DNA of 64,000 nt from Pedobacter sp. Leaf41 (GTDB lineage Bacteria; Bacteroidota; Bacteroidia; Sphingobacteriales; Sphingobacteriaceae), in assembly GCF_001422545.1 (NCBI RefSeq), contig NZ_LMLE01000001.1, positions 1,238,127 through 1,302,126 of the forward strand, given 5' to 3'. The notes below the pieces were generated by a model, which had not been told where the DNA came from, did not search any database, and saw nothing but the letters and a program-made list of their open reading frames with translations. Shown piece by piece: positions 1 to 7,582 of the stretch. Position numbers and translations under genes: made by a program. Numbering within the stretch: the first letter of the stretch is position 1; each line of letters opens with the position of its first letter.

Positions 1-629
1 CTATAAGAAAATGGAATTGGTGTGTTTTTGATACGTTCGCAACCGCCACATATATCGGTAAATTGGTTTACATCGTTGGTTAAAACAATCAGCTGTTCTT
101 GTGTAATCAACCCTTGTCGTGTTAAGTCATACAGTCGGGAGATCATACTGCTTGCTATTTGATTTGGAATATGCTTGCTTTCCTCTACCTCAATCAGGAA
201 ACTGTTTTTACCAAAATATTTCTTCTCACGAAGGTGTTCTTTTAATGCAAAAGCGTATTTGGGAATACCATATTCAAAAAATCTAACTTCATCATCTGGC
301 AACTTGAGTGCTTTTATTTTCATTGCAAAGTTGCGACTAACATTTGTTAATGAACCCAAAAGTCTTCTTCCTTCCCACCATCTATCGTAAGAGGTGTTGG
401 TACGAAATACCAAAAGCATTGAAATTACAAAGCCCAACAAGCTGTGCATCATTCCGATATTGCTTACATAATCACTTTTTGAAAGTTTGAATATGTTAAG
501 CTCAAGAAATGCTACAAAGGCAGAAAAAATAGCCATGCTGATCATTAAGGGCCATAACTTTCGAAAGGTATCACCCTTATGAATGTGAAAAATAAATGTA
601 AACCAATCTTTCGGATTATAGTGGATCAT
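1..629 (-). CDS. Bestrophin-family anion channel (partial, 3' end outside window)
   Basis: The frame stays open from an ATG at 627-629 to the window edge, giving the first 209 residues; the C-terminus lies beyond base 1. The product has hydrophobic segments near residues 25-45 and 58-75, followed by RTNTSYDRWWEGRR, a signature of the bestrophin/UPF0187 family. The last visible residues include CERIKNTPIPFSY, the conserved stretch leading into the pore helix of bestrophins. Bacterial members are pentameric inner-membrane channels; ion selectivity varies and cannot be read here. The start lies 3 bp after the kynureninase stop, so the two are probably co-transcribed. The family call is firm; any link to tryptophan degradation is inference. 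Confidence 0.9.
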   Translation of the reverse strand, partial: MIHYNPKDWFTFIFHIHKGDTFRKLWPLMISMAIFSAFVAFLELNIFKLSKSDYVSNIGMMHSLLGFVISMLLVFRTNTSYDRWWEGRRLLGSLTNVSRNFAMKIKALKLPDDEVRFFEYGIPKYAFALKEHLREKKYFGKNSFLIEVEESKHIPNQIASSMISRLYDLTRQGLITQEQLIVLTNDVNQFTDICGGCERIKNTPIPFSY

Positions 630-632
630 AAG

Positions 633-1928
633 TTATATAGCTCTTAATACCTTTTCGGATACTTCAATGAGTGCCTTGCCTGTTAAATAAATATCTTCGA
701 AGGAATTATATAAAGGAATCGGGCTTAAGCGTAGTACATTTGGTTCACGCCAGTCGCCCAAGATACCGGCGTCCACTAATCCATCAAAAACTACCTTTCC
801 CTTATTTTTTGCAATGATAGAAAGCTGTGCACCACGATCTTTAGAATTCTTCGGTGTAATTATTTTGTACTGCTCGTCATTTAATTCCTTATTCACCTCA
901 TTGATAACGAATTCTAAGTAATTAGTTAAATCTATACTTTTCTTTCTCAGGGTATCAATAAAACCTGCCTTTTCAAATATTTGCAACGATGCATGGTATA
1001 AAGCCATAGGCATTACCTGGGTGCAACTCACTTGCCATCCATCTGCTCCACTTTCAGGAATAAAGCCTTTTTCCATTCTAAAACGCTTACTTTCCTGATA
1101 ACCCCACCAACCGGCAAACCGATTAAGCTTGTCGTTTTGAAAGTGTTTTTCATGTACAAAAATCCCGCTAATTCCCCCAGGACCTGAGTTTTGATATTTG
1201 TAAGAACACCAACAAGCAAAATCTACTCCCCAATCATGAAGTTTAACAGGAACATTACCTGCGGCGTGTGCTAAATCCCAACCTACTATTGCACCAACGT
1301 TATGCCCGGTTTTAGTAACGGCTTCCATATTATACCATTGTCCGGTGTAATAGTTTATTCCGCCGAAAAGCACTAAAGCTATTTCTTCTCCATTTTCGGT
1401 AATCTTGGCCAAAATATCTTCAGTTCTGAGCGTATCTTCTCCCTCACGAGGAAATACTTCGATAATTGCATCATTAGGATCGAACCCATGAAATTTCACC
1501 TGACTCTCTATTGCGTACTGATCAGAGGGAAATGCTCCACCTTCCATGATGATCTTAAATCTTTTTCCTTTTGGTTGATAAAAACTGACCATCAACAAGT
1601 GTAGATTAACAGTAAGGGTATTCATCGGACAAACCTCTGCTGGCGATGCGCCAACAATTGGTGCCATCAGCCGTTTAAGCTCCTTATGATAAAACATCCA
1701 AGGCTCTTCACCATCAAACCAACCTTCTACCGCATAATTTGCCCAATTATCCAATTGATTGTTTAATACCTTTTTAGCAATTTTAGGTTGAAGCCCTAAA
1801 GAATTGCCACACATGTAGATAAATGATTTATTTTTATACTTTGGAAAAAGAAATTGGGCTCTAAATTCTTTGAGCTGGTCTTTCTGATCTAAAGCATTTG
1901 CAAAAGCTAATGTATTTTCTAATTTCAT
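633..1928 (-). CDS. kynU: Kynureninase
   Basis: This PLP enzyme hydrolyses L-kynurenine to anthranilate and alanine (and 3-hydroxykynurenine to 3-hydroxyanthranilate) in the cytoplasm. The 431 residues match the usual length. GWDLAHAAGN near residue 216 supplies the PLP-pyridine Asp218, and CSYKYQNSGPGG places the Schiff-base Lys at 244. The FPSDQYA and CGNSLGLQP stretches are also typical of KynU. No other kynurenine pathway gene (tryptophan dioxygenase, kynurenine monooxygenase, HAAO) is in view, so whether it serves NAD synthesis or catabolism is open. It is the first gene of a two-gene unit with the bestrophin channel and follows a terminator. Confidence 0.96.
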   Translation of the reverse strand: MKLENTLAFANALDQKDQLKEFRAQFLFPKYKNKSFIYMCGNSLGLQPKIAKKVLNNQLDNWANYAVEGWFDGEEPWMFYHKELKRLMAPIVGASPAEVCPMNTLTVNLHLLMVSFYQPKGKRFKIIMEGGAFPSDQYAIESQVKFHGFDPNDAIIEVFPREGEDTLRTEDILAKITENGEEIALVLFGGINYYTGQWYNMEAVTKTGHNVGAIVGWDLAHAAGNVPVKLHDWGVDFACWCSYKYQNSGPGGISGIFVHEKHFQNDKLNRFAGWWGYQESKRFRMEKGFIPESGADGWQVSCTQVMPMALYHASLQIFEKAGFIDTLRKKSIDLTNYLEFVINEVNKELNDEQYKIITPKNSKDRGAQLSIIAKNKGKVVFDGLVDAGILGDWREPNVLRLSPIPLYNSFEDIYLTGKALIEVSEKVLRAI

Positions 1929-1946
1929 TGCCTCAATAATACAAAA

Positions 1947-1975
1947 AAAGCAGGTATTGTTTCCAATCCTGCTTT
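1947..1975 (-). terminator. Rho-independent terminator after the PNPOx-like gene
   Basis: AAAGCAGG and ATTG pair with CAAT and CCTGCTTT around a TTTC loop, with one bulged T. On the minus strand a run of seven T follows the stem. It lies 19 bp past the stop of the PNPOx-like gene and 19 bp before the kynU start, so kynU must have its own promoter close by or depend on readthrough. Confidence 0.8.
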
Positions 1976-1993
1976 CTATAGATGTATCTTAAA

Positions 1994-2482
1994 CTAGAAT
2001 TTAATAGTGTCGTGCTTGCCTAAATCCGGTGTATCTCCCGTCACAGCAGCTTTTAAGATACTAAACAGCACTACAATTTTTGAAGATGATGAATCCCAAT
2101 ATTCAGCTTCAGCTGGTGTAACTTTTATAAGAATCAATCTAGGGTCTTCCACTCCATCGGGGAACCAAGCCTTAACAAACGGGGAAAAGTATGCTTCTTT
2201 GCGCACCTGATCATCAACCAACTCTGCTTGTCCTTTTACTGTTAAATAAGTGTTTTTGGACGGATCGCTATAAGCCAGTAGCACATTATTTTCTTTTGAA
2301 ATTTCTTTAGATTTTAATGAATATTCGTTCGTAAAGAACCAAATACTCCCATCATCTTCAATCTTTGCGGTTCCCATTGGTCTGCTACCAAGCTCATCGT
2401 TAGCAGAAAAAGTGGTGAACATACAAGTGCGAACACTTTCCGCCATCTCTTTTAATATCGCTATATTTTTTTCGTTTTTCAT
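1994..2482 (-). CDS. Pyridoxamine 5'-phosphate oxidase-like (general stress protein 26 type)
   Basis: The 162-residue protein has the split-barrel flavin-binding layout of the general stress protein 26/PNPOx-like family. Recognisable pieces are the N-terminal helix with MCMFTT-like core (RTCMFTTFSAND), the strand DDGSIWFFTNEYS, NVLLAYSDPSKNTYLTVKG, and the closing VTPAEAEYWDSSSSK. Such proteins bind FMN, FAD or F420; the substrate is usually unknown and the protein is often stress-induced. It lacks the C-terminal dimerisation segment of true PdxH, so vitamin B6 synthesis is unlikely. The gene is monocistronic between the glycosylase gene and a terminator at 1947-1975. Confidence 0.88.
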   Translation of the reverse strand: MKNEKNIAILKEMAESVRTCMFTTFSANDELGSRPMGTAKIEDDGSIWFFTNEYSLKSKEISKENNVLLAYSDPSKNTYLTVKGQAELVDDQVRKEAYFSPFVKAWFPDGVEDPRLILIKVTPAEAEYWDSSSSKIVVLFSILKAAVTGDTPDLGKHDTIKF

Positions 2483-2535
2483 GATTTTAGATCTTTGAAA
2501 GAAAACAGCGGGAAGGATGAAATGTTTGACTGAAG

Positions 2536-3141
2536 CTAGATCTTATTTGGTTTGCTCACATATTTATTGCCCTTAACGAAGAATCGTAGTGGCAGTAGAG
2601 CATGTTCTTCAGCATACGCAATGCCTACCCTGGGCGTTGTTGCAATTTCGTCGTCTTTAAAAGTATTATGATGATCTTCTATCCAAACATCATCTCCGGT
2701 TAAATATTTAGCATTGAAAGAACCGTCAATACCGAGGGCCTTGGCAGCCGAGCCTGGACCAGAGGATATGGCGGCCTTTGTATACGGCATATTGCGGCGT
2801 TCTTCCATAATCTCCTTGCCTATTAAAGGCTCAATTGCCCTGATTAAGATTGCGTGAGGATCGTTAATGTTGGCGCTTACCACGTTAAACAGGTTATGTA
2901 TGCCATAACATAAATAAACATATGCAATGCCGCCCTTGGCATACATCGTTTCTGTTCGGTTCGTTCTTCTGCCACCATAAGCATGCGACGCTTTATCTTT
3001 GATGCCGAAGTAAGCTTCAGTTTCTACAACGATGCCTCCAGAAATATCACCATTAACATTAGTAAATAAGACTTTACCCAGCAAATCTTTTGCTAATTTA
3101 ATGACATCTTCATTGAGATAGTATTCTTCAGGTAGCTTCAA
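2536..3141 (-). CDS. mpg: DNA-3-methyladenine glycosylase (AAG/MPG family)
   Basis: This base-excision-repair enzyme removes alkylated purines from DNA. The 201-residue protein is typical in length. The N-terminus KLPEEYY..DV..LAKDLLGK, the segment VVETEAYFGIKDKASHAYGGRRTNRTE (Glu in ETEAY is the expected catalytic acid), YVYLCYGIHNLFNVV and the C-terminal PRVGIAYA are hallmark family stretches. The start is notable: the family-typical N-terminus MKLP begins at a TTG codon (3139-3141), and the next in-frame ATG would remove about 65 residues including the active site. The gene begins 10 bp after the stop of the upstream sulfoxide reductase, suggesting co-transcription. Confidence 0.94.
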   Translation of the reverse strand: MKLPEEYYLNEDVIKLAKDLLGKVLFTNVNGDISGGIVVETEAYFGIKDKASHAYGGRRTNRTETMYAKGGIAYVYLCYGIHNLFNVVSANINDPHAILIRAIEPLIGKEIMEERRNMPYTKAAISSGPGSAAKALGIDGSFNAKYLTGDDVWIEDHHNTFKDDEIATTPRVGIAYAEEHALLPLRFFVKGNKYVSKPNKI

Positions 3142-3151
3142 TATGAATAAA

Positions 3152-3631
3152 CTATTTGTCTAACAAAATGGATATTACCTGCTCTAAATAAGCTTGGTCT
3201 GTTTCATCAAAATGACTTAAAAATTCACTATCAACATCTAGAACACCGATTACTTTATCACCTTTAATTAGTGGTAATACAATTTCTGATTTTGATGCGG
3301 AAGCACAAGCAATGTGTCCTGGAAAGTCATCAACGTTGGGCACTATTAGGGTTTTATTTTTCTCCCATGATGAACCACATACGCCTTTACCTTTCTTGAT
3401 TCTGGTACAGGCCACAGGACCTTGGAATGGACCTAAAACAAGCTCACCGTTTTTAACTAGGTAAAACCCTACCCAGAACCAATTAAACTGTTCCTTTAAT
3501 GCAGCCGCAACATTCGCCATATTCGCCACGAAATCTGTTTCTCCCGCAAGAAGAGCTTCGATTTGAGGAATTAACGATTGATATTGTTCAGCTTTCGTAG
3601 CGGTTTTGATGATAGTTAAGTCTTCTGCCAT
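3152..3631 (-). CDS. msrC: Free methionine-(R)-sulfoxide reductase, GAF domain
   Basis: The 159-residue protein is a single GAF domain with the cysteine pattern of fRMsr (YebR/MsrC): CTRIKKGKGVCGSSW followed by HIACASASKSEIVLPL. The three conserved cysteines needed for the redox cycle are present (in CTRI, GVCGSS and HIACAS). The family reduces free methionine-R-sulfoxide in the cytoplasm, using thioredoxin. The closing GVLDVDSEFLSHFDETDQAYLE is the standard GAF end. It heads the minus-strand pair with the alkyladenine glycosylase gene, both repair functions, and is divergent from the CrtA-like gene. Confidence 0.93.
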   Translation of the reverse strand: MAEDLTIIKTATKAEQYQSLIPQIEALLAGETDFVANMANVAAALKEQFNWFWVGFYLVKNGELVLGPFQGPVACTRIKKGKGVCGSSWEKNKTLIVPNVDDFPGHIACASASKSEIVLPLIKGDKVIGVLDVDSEFLSHFDETDQAYLEQVISILLDK

Positions 3632-3709
3632 GACCCAAAGTTAACGAGGTTTTTGTTGATTTTTACTCAATTAATTGATAATGACAAAAAATTGAATGAA
3701 GCACAATCT

Positions 3710-3717
3710 TAATTTTG
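3710..3717 (+). promoter_or_regulatory. Candidate Bacteroidota -7 element for the CrtA-like gene
   Basis: TAATTTTG fits the TAnnTTTG -7 consensus of Bacteroidota promoters and ends 28 bp before the ATG at 3746. A TTG lies at 3692-3694, closer than the usual spacing of about 19-21 bp, so the -33 half is not convincing. Confidence 0.38.
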
Positions 3718-3745
3718 TTAGTTTTGAAACACATAAACCTTCAGT

Positions 3746-4447
3746 ATGATTGTTGCCTTAACCATTACCAAATTTAATAGGATTACAATACCATTCGCAT
3801 TTTTGGGAATGGCGATTTTAAGAATCCCTTTATGGTTAAACACCAAATGTAAATTCTGGAAATTAATGGGCAGCGGCAAAGATGCACAGGTTGACTTACC
3901 TCCAGATTTTAGACATTGGGCGATCTTAACAAATTGGGAAACTCGGCAAGATTGCGACGCTTTTTACAAAAAATCTTTACCGATAAAGTGGTTCCGTTTA
4001 TTTGGATCAGAAGAGTTTACTATATTACTTAACCCTTTATCTTCACACGGATTATGGTCTGGAAAACAACCTTTTGTCGTTAGTAAAAATTCAATAAGAT
4101 CGACTGATAGAATTGCCGTAATTACCCGAGCGGCCATTAAATTTAGCAAGGTTAAAGATTTTAGAAGTAACATTAAAAGAGCAGCAGCGGCAATGAGAAA
4201 AGCAGACGGCTTTATATTATCGGCCGGAGTCGGTGAAAATCCACTCTTAGATCAAGCCACGTTTTCCATCTGGACAGATGCACAATCCATGAAAAATTAT
4301 GCTTATAAATCCCACGATCATTCTGACGTAATCAAATTGACAAGAGAGCGGCAATGGTACTCAGAAGAGTTATTTGCTCGATTTGAAATTATCGAAACCA
4401 ACGGAACGCTTAACGGCTTATCAATCGCAACAATAAATAACGTTTAA
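3746..4447 (+). CDS. Spheroidene monooxygenase (CrtA)-like protein
   Basis: The 233-residue protein resembles the CrtA family: an N-terminal LTITKFNR strand, FWKLMGSGKDAQVDLPPDFRHWAILTNW, a central LFGSEEFTILLNPLSSHGLWSGKQPF, AVITRAAIKF, and the diagnostic GVGENPLLDQATFSIW followed by REGxWYxEELFARFEI-like RERQWYSEELFARFEI. CrtA is a heme-dependent carotenoid ketolase in purple bacteria, but many homologues occur in non-photosynthetic Bacteroidota with no tested substrate. No carotenoid gene (crtB, crtI, crtY) is in the window. It is translationally linked to the next small gene (ATG 2 bp after its stop). Family assignment is good; carotenoid activity is inference. Confidence 0.8.
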   Translation: MIVALTITKFNRITIPFAFLGMAILRIPLWLNTKCKFWKLMGSGKDAQVDLPPDFRHWAILTNWETRQDCDAFYKKSLPIKWFRLFGSEEFTILLNPLSSHGLWSGKQPFVVSKNSIRSTDRIAVITRAAIKFSKVKDFRSNIKRAAAAMRKADGFILSAGVGENPLLDQATFSIWTDAQSMKNYAYKSHDHSDVIKLTRERQWYSEELFARFEIIETNGTLNGLSIATINNV

Positions 4448-4449
4448 AC

Positions 4450-4701
4450 ATGAGAGTAATCGCAGAACTTCCACATCCGGAATGTAAGATTAGCATTTTT
4501 GCCATGAATCAAAAATACATCGTAAAATTTGAACAGGGAACTTTTGAGCAAAGCTATAAACTTGCAGAGTTAGATTTAAGTGGAGGTGGCGTTAATGATG
4601 TATTTGAAATCTTAGACGAAGAGTTTATTGCGTCGGTGGTAGATCGGTTTAAAATTATGCGAACTGATTTTACTTTAGCTTATAAAAGGCATCAATTTTA
4701 A
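4450..4701 (+). CDS. Small protein of unknown function coupled to CrtA-like gene
   Basis: I do not recognise a family for this 83-residue protein. It starts 2 bp after the stop of the CrtA-like gene, which argues that it is real and translationally coupled. It reads as mixed alpha/beta without signal peptide or membrane segment: a beta-rich first half (ISIFAMNQKYIVKFEQGTFE, KLAELDLSGGG) and a helical acidic second half ending in a basic tail. No cysteine pair or metal motif is present apart from one Cys near residue 12. A role as partner of the CrtA-like protein is suggested only by position. Confidence 0.72.
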   Translation: MRVIAELPHPECKISIFAMNQKYIVKFEQGTFEQSYKLAELDLSGGGVNDVFEILDEEFIASVVDRFKIMRTDFTLAYKRHQF

Positions 4702-5034
4702 CACATAACTATCTGATAATTAATAGATTAATTTTATATTCAAAATTATATTCTGAAGATTGGGCAATTTTTAACTATTATAATACGAAAGAGGTAAATT
4801 AAAAGTTGATATGAATCTTAATAATTTATTGATTATCAGTAAATTAATTAAACAGTCAGAATAATATTTCGAATGGTTATTTCGCCAAATTTTTGGGATG
4901 TCGGTCATTATCATCGGTATGTTCGATATGATAATCAAAAACACTTTAGTTAATTACTGGGGATTCAACCTTCAGTGTAATCTTTGGATGTAGAACTTTT
5001 GGGACATAAAAAAGACTAGATTATGCCTAGCAAT
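4702..5034. other. Intergenic stretch without recognisable gene
   Basis: This 333-bp, very AT-rich stretch separates two convergent genes. I find no open frame with coding character, no tRNA fold and no strong terminator. Near its right end CTAG...CTAG (5016-5030) next to a run of six A (5008-5013) is a weak possible terminator for the minus-strand Dabb gene. Confidence 0.5.
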
Positions 5035-5373
5035 TCATGAATTAATGATCGTATCATGAACCACTACCCTATACCAGTTTTTGGAAAATTTTTCAACTGC
5101 ATTTAAGTGAGTCGCATGTTCCTGGTAAACGTTATGATCGTCGATACTATCAAAAGTAATTGTTAATGAGTAGGTGAAAGAATTATCCGTAACTGATCTT
5201 GCGGGTGTGCTCGCCGATAATCCATAGTGTAAGCTTTTAATCAATTTGATAGACTTTAAACTCTCGAAAAAATTAGCAAAATCATTAATTTCTTCGGTTG
5301 TCAATTGTGGCTTCAACCAAAACAATACGAAATGTTGAACTTTTTGTTTATTGAGCTGAGTATTTTCTATCAT
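5035..5373 (-). CDS. Dabb (stress-responsive A/B barrel) domain protein
   Basis: The 112-residue protein matches the Dabb/ferredoxin-like dimeric alpha-beta barrel: VQHFVLFWLKP at the N-terminus, a helix with FANFFESL, the strand-loop LHYGLSASTPAR, then FTYSLTITFDSIDDHNVYQEHATHLNAVEKF and a closing RVVVHDT strand. Members include plant stress proteins and olivetolic acid cyclase-like folds, but bacterial ones are mostly uncharacterised. It is cytoplasmic with no signal peptide. A weak terminator may follow it; its neighbour at 5460 ends in a strong one, so the gene is probably transcribed alone. Confidence 0.85.
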   Translation of the reverse strand: MIENTQLNKQKVQHFVLFWLKPQLTTEEINDFANFFESLKSIKLIKSLHYGLSASTPARSVTDNSFTYSLTITFDSIDDHNVYQEHATHLNAVEKFSKNWYRVVVHDTIINS

Positions 5374-5410
5374 TTGAAAGGGATTTTAAAATTTAAAATG
5401 TTTAGGCATA

Positions 5411-5437
5411 AAAAAAGCGGCTATGATTAGCCGCTTT
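5411..5437 (-). terminator. Rho-independent terminator after glycine-zipper lipoprotein gene
   Basis: AAAGCGGCTA and TAGCCGCTTT form a perfect 10-bp stem around TGAT. On the minus strand the stem is followed by a T-run, 23 bp past the stop of the lipoprotein gene. Confidence 0.88.
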
Positions 5438-5459
5438 AAAGTAAATATTATTTTTAAAA

Positions 5460-5957
5460 TTACTGCACTCTACCTGATTTTTTATCTTCACCTCTACCGA
5501 TTAAATAACCGCCACCGGCTCCAACTAAACCACCAATAATAGCGCCTCTACCTTTTTTCTTATCAATTAAAGCACCACCAACTGCACCAGCTGCACCACC
5601 AATTACCGCACCTTTTGCGCCATCGCTCCAGCCTTTTTTCTTAGCTGTTGGTTGTGTACCACCGTAAGAACTAGAACTGCTACCACCTGAACTCGCATAA
5701 GATCTTGATGATTTAGATGATGCTGCACCAGCTCTTCTAGCTTCTGCCAATTCTGCCTGATGTTTAGCTTCTTTTTCAGCTTCTACTTTAGCTGTTTCGG
5801 CTTTCTTAAAACTATCTAAACGTAAACTATCTTTAACTGCTTTTATGGCAAGTTGTTTTTCTGCCTCTTGCTGTTTTAAAGCAGCTTCTTCTTTTGCTTT
5901 ATTGTTACAAGCAAACATTACTGAACTCAATGCGATTACTACGAATATCTTTTTCAT
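5460..5957 (-). CDS. Lipoprotein with glycine-zipper C-terminus
   Basis: The 165-residue protein starts with MKKIFVVIALSSVMFACNN, a lipoprotein signal whose Cys17 would be lipidated. An Ala/Glu/Lys-rich probable coiled coil (about 20-75) and a Ser/Gly-rich linker (76-105) follow. The end is a glycine-zipper module (GAVIGGAAGAVGGALI, then GAIIGGLVGAGGGYLIG) like the YMGG/Rick_17kDa type, expected to insert in or lie on a membrane. Function is unknown; such proteins are often abundant outer-membrane lipoproteins. It stands alone with its own terminator at 5411-5437. Confidence 0.87.
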   Translation of the reverse strand: MKKIFVVIALSSVMFACNNKAKEEAALKQQEAEKQLAIKAVKDSLRLDSFKKAETAKVEAEKEAKHQAELAEARRAGAASSKSSRSYASSGGSSSSSYGGTQPTAKKKGWSDGAKGAVIGGAAGAVGGALIDKKKGRGAIIGGLVGAGGGYLIGRGEDKKSGRVQ

Positions 5958-6085
5958 AACTTTTTGTTTATATGAATCTTGTTTTGCTACCTAACCTCAC
6001 AAAACAGGTTTCAATAGGATGTGTATTTTAGTTAATTACCTGTACTAAAGAAAAAATGATGCCAAAAAGTTTTAATTAATAAAAA

Positions 6086-6811
6086 TTAATTTAATAAATC
6101 GATGTACCAGAAGCCGATGGTCGGAGATTCTGATGCTGCACATCCTTGATCAACATCATCTGTTTTTGGTGCATTATAGGTTCTAAATATCTTATCGCCT
6201 AGCTCGAAAGGTATTTTCTTTTTAAAAATAGGTCCTTCAAAAGCAAAAGTGTGAAACTCTCCATTTTCGCCACAGGGGTCAATGCCTGGTGGTAAATTAG
6301 AAATTAAAACTTTGGTAATTATTTCTCCACAAAAAGCTTCTAAATTTTCTTGTGTGCAAACAATGATGGTTTTATAACTCAAGTTAAGAAAGTCATCAAT
6401 CAGTTGAGTGGTATCTTTTTTCCATAGCGGAAAAATGGCTTTCAAACCAACTTCTGCTAGTTTTGATTCACGATAACGGCGAAGATCTTCCAAAAAGATG
6501 TCTCCAAAAATGGAATGCGTAATACCTTCTTCCTTGAATTTTGTTAGTTGAGCATGCATCACTCGGTCGTAGCTTTCCATGTCAGGCATTTCACCTAAAC
6601 GAATTTGATATAGTGGAATGCCAATACTTTCGGCTTGAGCGATAAGCAAAGATTCTCTAACACCATGCATGGAAATGCGGTTATATTGTTCTGTAACTGT
6701 TGTAACCAGGTACTTGACTTCTATGGAAGGATCCTGAAGTGCATAATGAAGCGCCAAGGCACTATCTTTCCCTCCGCTCCAATTAAAAATGCAAAGTTTT
6801 CTATCGTTCAT
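6086..6811 (-). CDS. Dph6-like PP-loop ATP pyrophosphatase (diphthine-ammonia ligase family)
   Basis: The 241-residue protein carries the PP-loop WSGGKDSALALHYA (residues 11-24) that binds ATP and activates a carbonyl by adenylation, then VTEQYNRISMHGVRESLL, FGDIFLEDLRRYRE and PPGIDPCGENGEFHTFAFEGP, the set that defines the diphthine-ammonia ligase (Dph6/MJ0570) family. Bacteria have no diphthamide, so the substrate must be another carboxylate or amide. Its start overlaps the end of the sirtuin gene by 11 bp, and it closes a minus-strand run of corrinoid-uptake genes. A part in corrinoid amidation or salvage is a hypothesis from position only. Confidence 0.86.
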   Translation of the reverse strand: MNDRKLCIFNWSGGKDSALALHYALQDPSIEVKYLVTTVTEQYNRISMHGVRESLLIAQAESIGIPLYQIRLGEMPDMESYDRVMHAQLTKFKEEGITHSIFGDIFLEDLRRYRESKLAEVGLKAIFPLWKKDTTQLIDDFLNLSYKTIIVCTQENLEAFCGEIITKVLISNLPPGIDPCGENGEFHTFAFEGPIFKKKIPFELGDKIFRTYNAPKTDDVDQGCAASESPTIGFWYIDLLN

Positions 6812-7487
6812 TAGTCAGGATCTCCTTTAGTTGAGTAACGCCCTGAACAGCATTCTCTTCAATCTTGACTACATTTCTATACCTTTTAACATTAGGTGTT
6901 ACGGGATCGATAATATATTTGATAGCTTCGGCGGGAACAAAATCGATTAAACCAGCGGCGGGATAAACTGCCAATGAAGTGCCAATCAAGACGAAGATAT
7001 CTGCTTGCTGACAAATATCAGCGGCAACTTCAATCATAGGCACTGCTTCGCCAAACCATACCACATGCGGCCGAAGCTGCGAACCCAATTCGCATAACTG
7101 GCCCATTTTTAAGTCAGATCCGTCTATAGAATAAGTAAGATTTTCCCGTAGATCTGATTGTGATTTTGTGATGATGCCGTGAAGATGATGCACTTTAGTT
7201 GAACCGGCTCGCTCATGTAAGTCATCAATGTTTTGTGTAATAATTTCTATATCAAAATCTTGCTCCAGTTCAGCTAAGAGCTGATGCGCTCTGTTGGGTT
7301 TTGCTTCGATTACCTGCTTTCTTCGCTCGTTGTAAAATTGCTGCACCAATTCAGGATTACGCTCCCAGGCCTCTGGAGTTGCAACATCATAAACATTATA
7401 GCCCTCCCATAAGCCATCAGCATCCCTGAATGTTTTTAATCCACTTTCTGCACTTATTCCTGCCCCTGTTAAAACAACTATCTTCAT
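6801..7487 (-). CDS. Sir2-family NAD-dependent protein deacylase
   Basis: The 228-residue sirtuin has TGAGISAESGLKTFRD for NAD binding (residues 7-21), QNIDDLHERAG, and HLHG with catalytic His103. FYNERR at 51-56 supplies Tyr52 and Arg55 in the places used by SIRT5/CobB class III enzymes for succinyl or malonyl lysine. The usual zinc-binding CxxC pairs between the HLHG motif and RPHVVWFGE are absent: this interval contains only Cys132. It overlaps the Dph6-like gene and lies 95 bp after the BtuF-like gene. Salmonella CobB was first noticed through cobalamin synthesis, so the corrinoid neighbourhood is suggestive though unproven. Confidence 0.93.
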   Translation of the reverse strand: MKIVVLTGAGISAESGLKTFRDADGLWEGYNVYDVATPEAWERNPELVQQFYNERRKQVIEAKPNRAHQLLAELEQDFDIEIITQNIDDLHERAGSTKVHHLHGIITKSQSDLRENLTYSIDGSDLKMGQLCELGSQLRPHVVWFGEAVPMIEVAADICQQADIFVLIGTSLAVYPAAGLIDFVPAEAIKYIIDPVTPNVKRYRNVVKIEENAVQGVTQLKEILTNER

Positions 7488-7582
7488 AAACTAATATTAA
7501 AAATTATTGGATTGGAATGATTTGGCCGACTTTAGATGATTTATAGCGCTTCTTCTCTGCGTAGGAGAATATTTGTTTAAAT

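Noticed and set aside
175..390. 71-codon plus-strand frame
   Set aside because: It is antisense to the bestrophin gene, which has strong family motifs in the opposite frame.
5008..5030. Possible terminator for the Dabb gene
   Set aside because: Only a 4-5 bp CTAG stem; too weak for a separate call.
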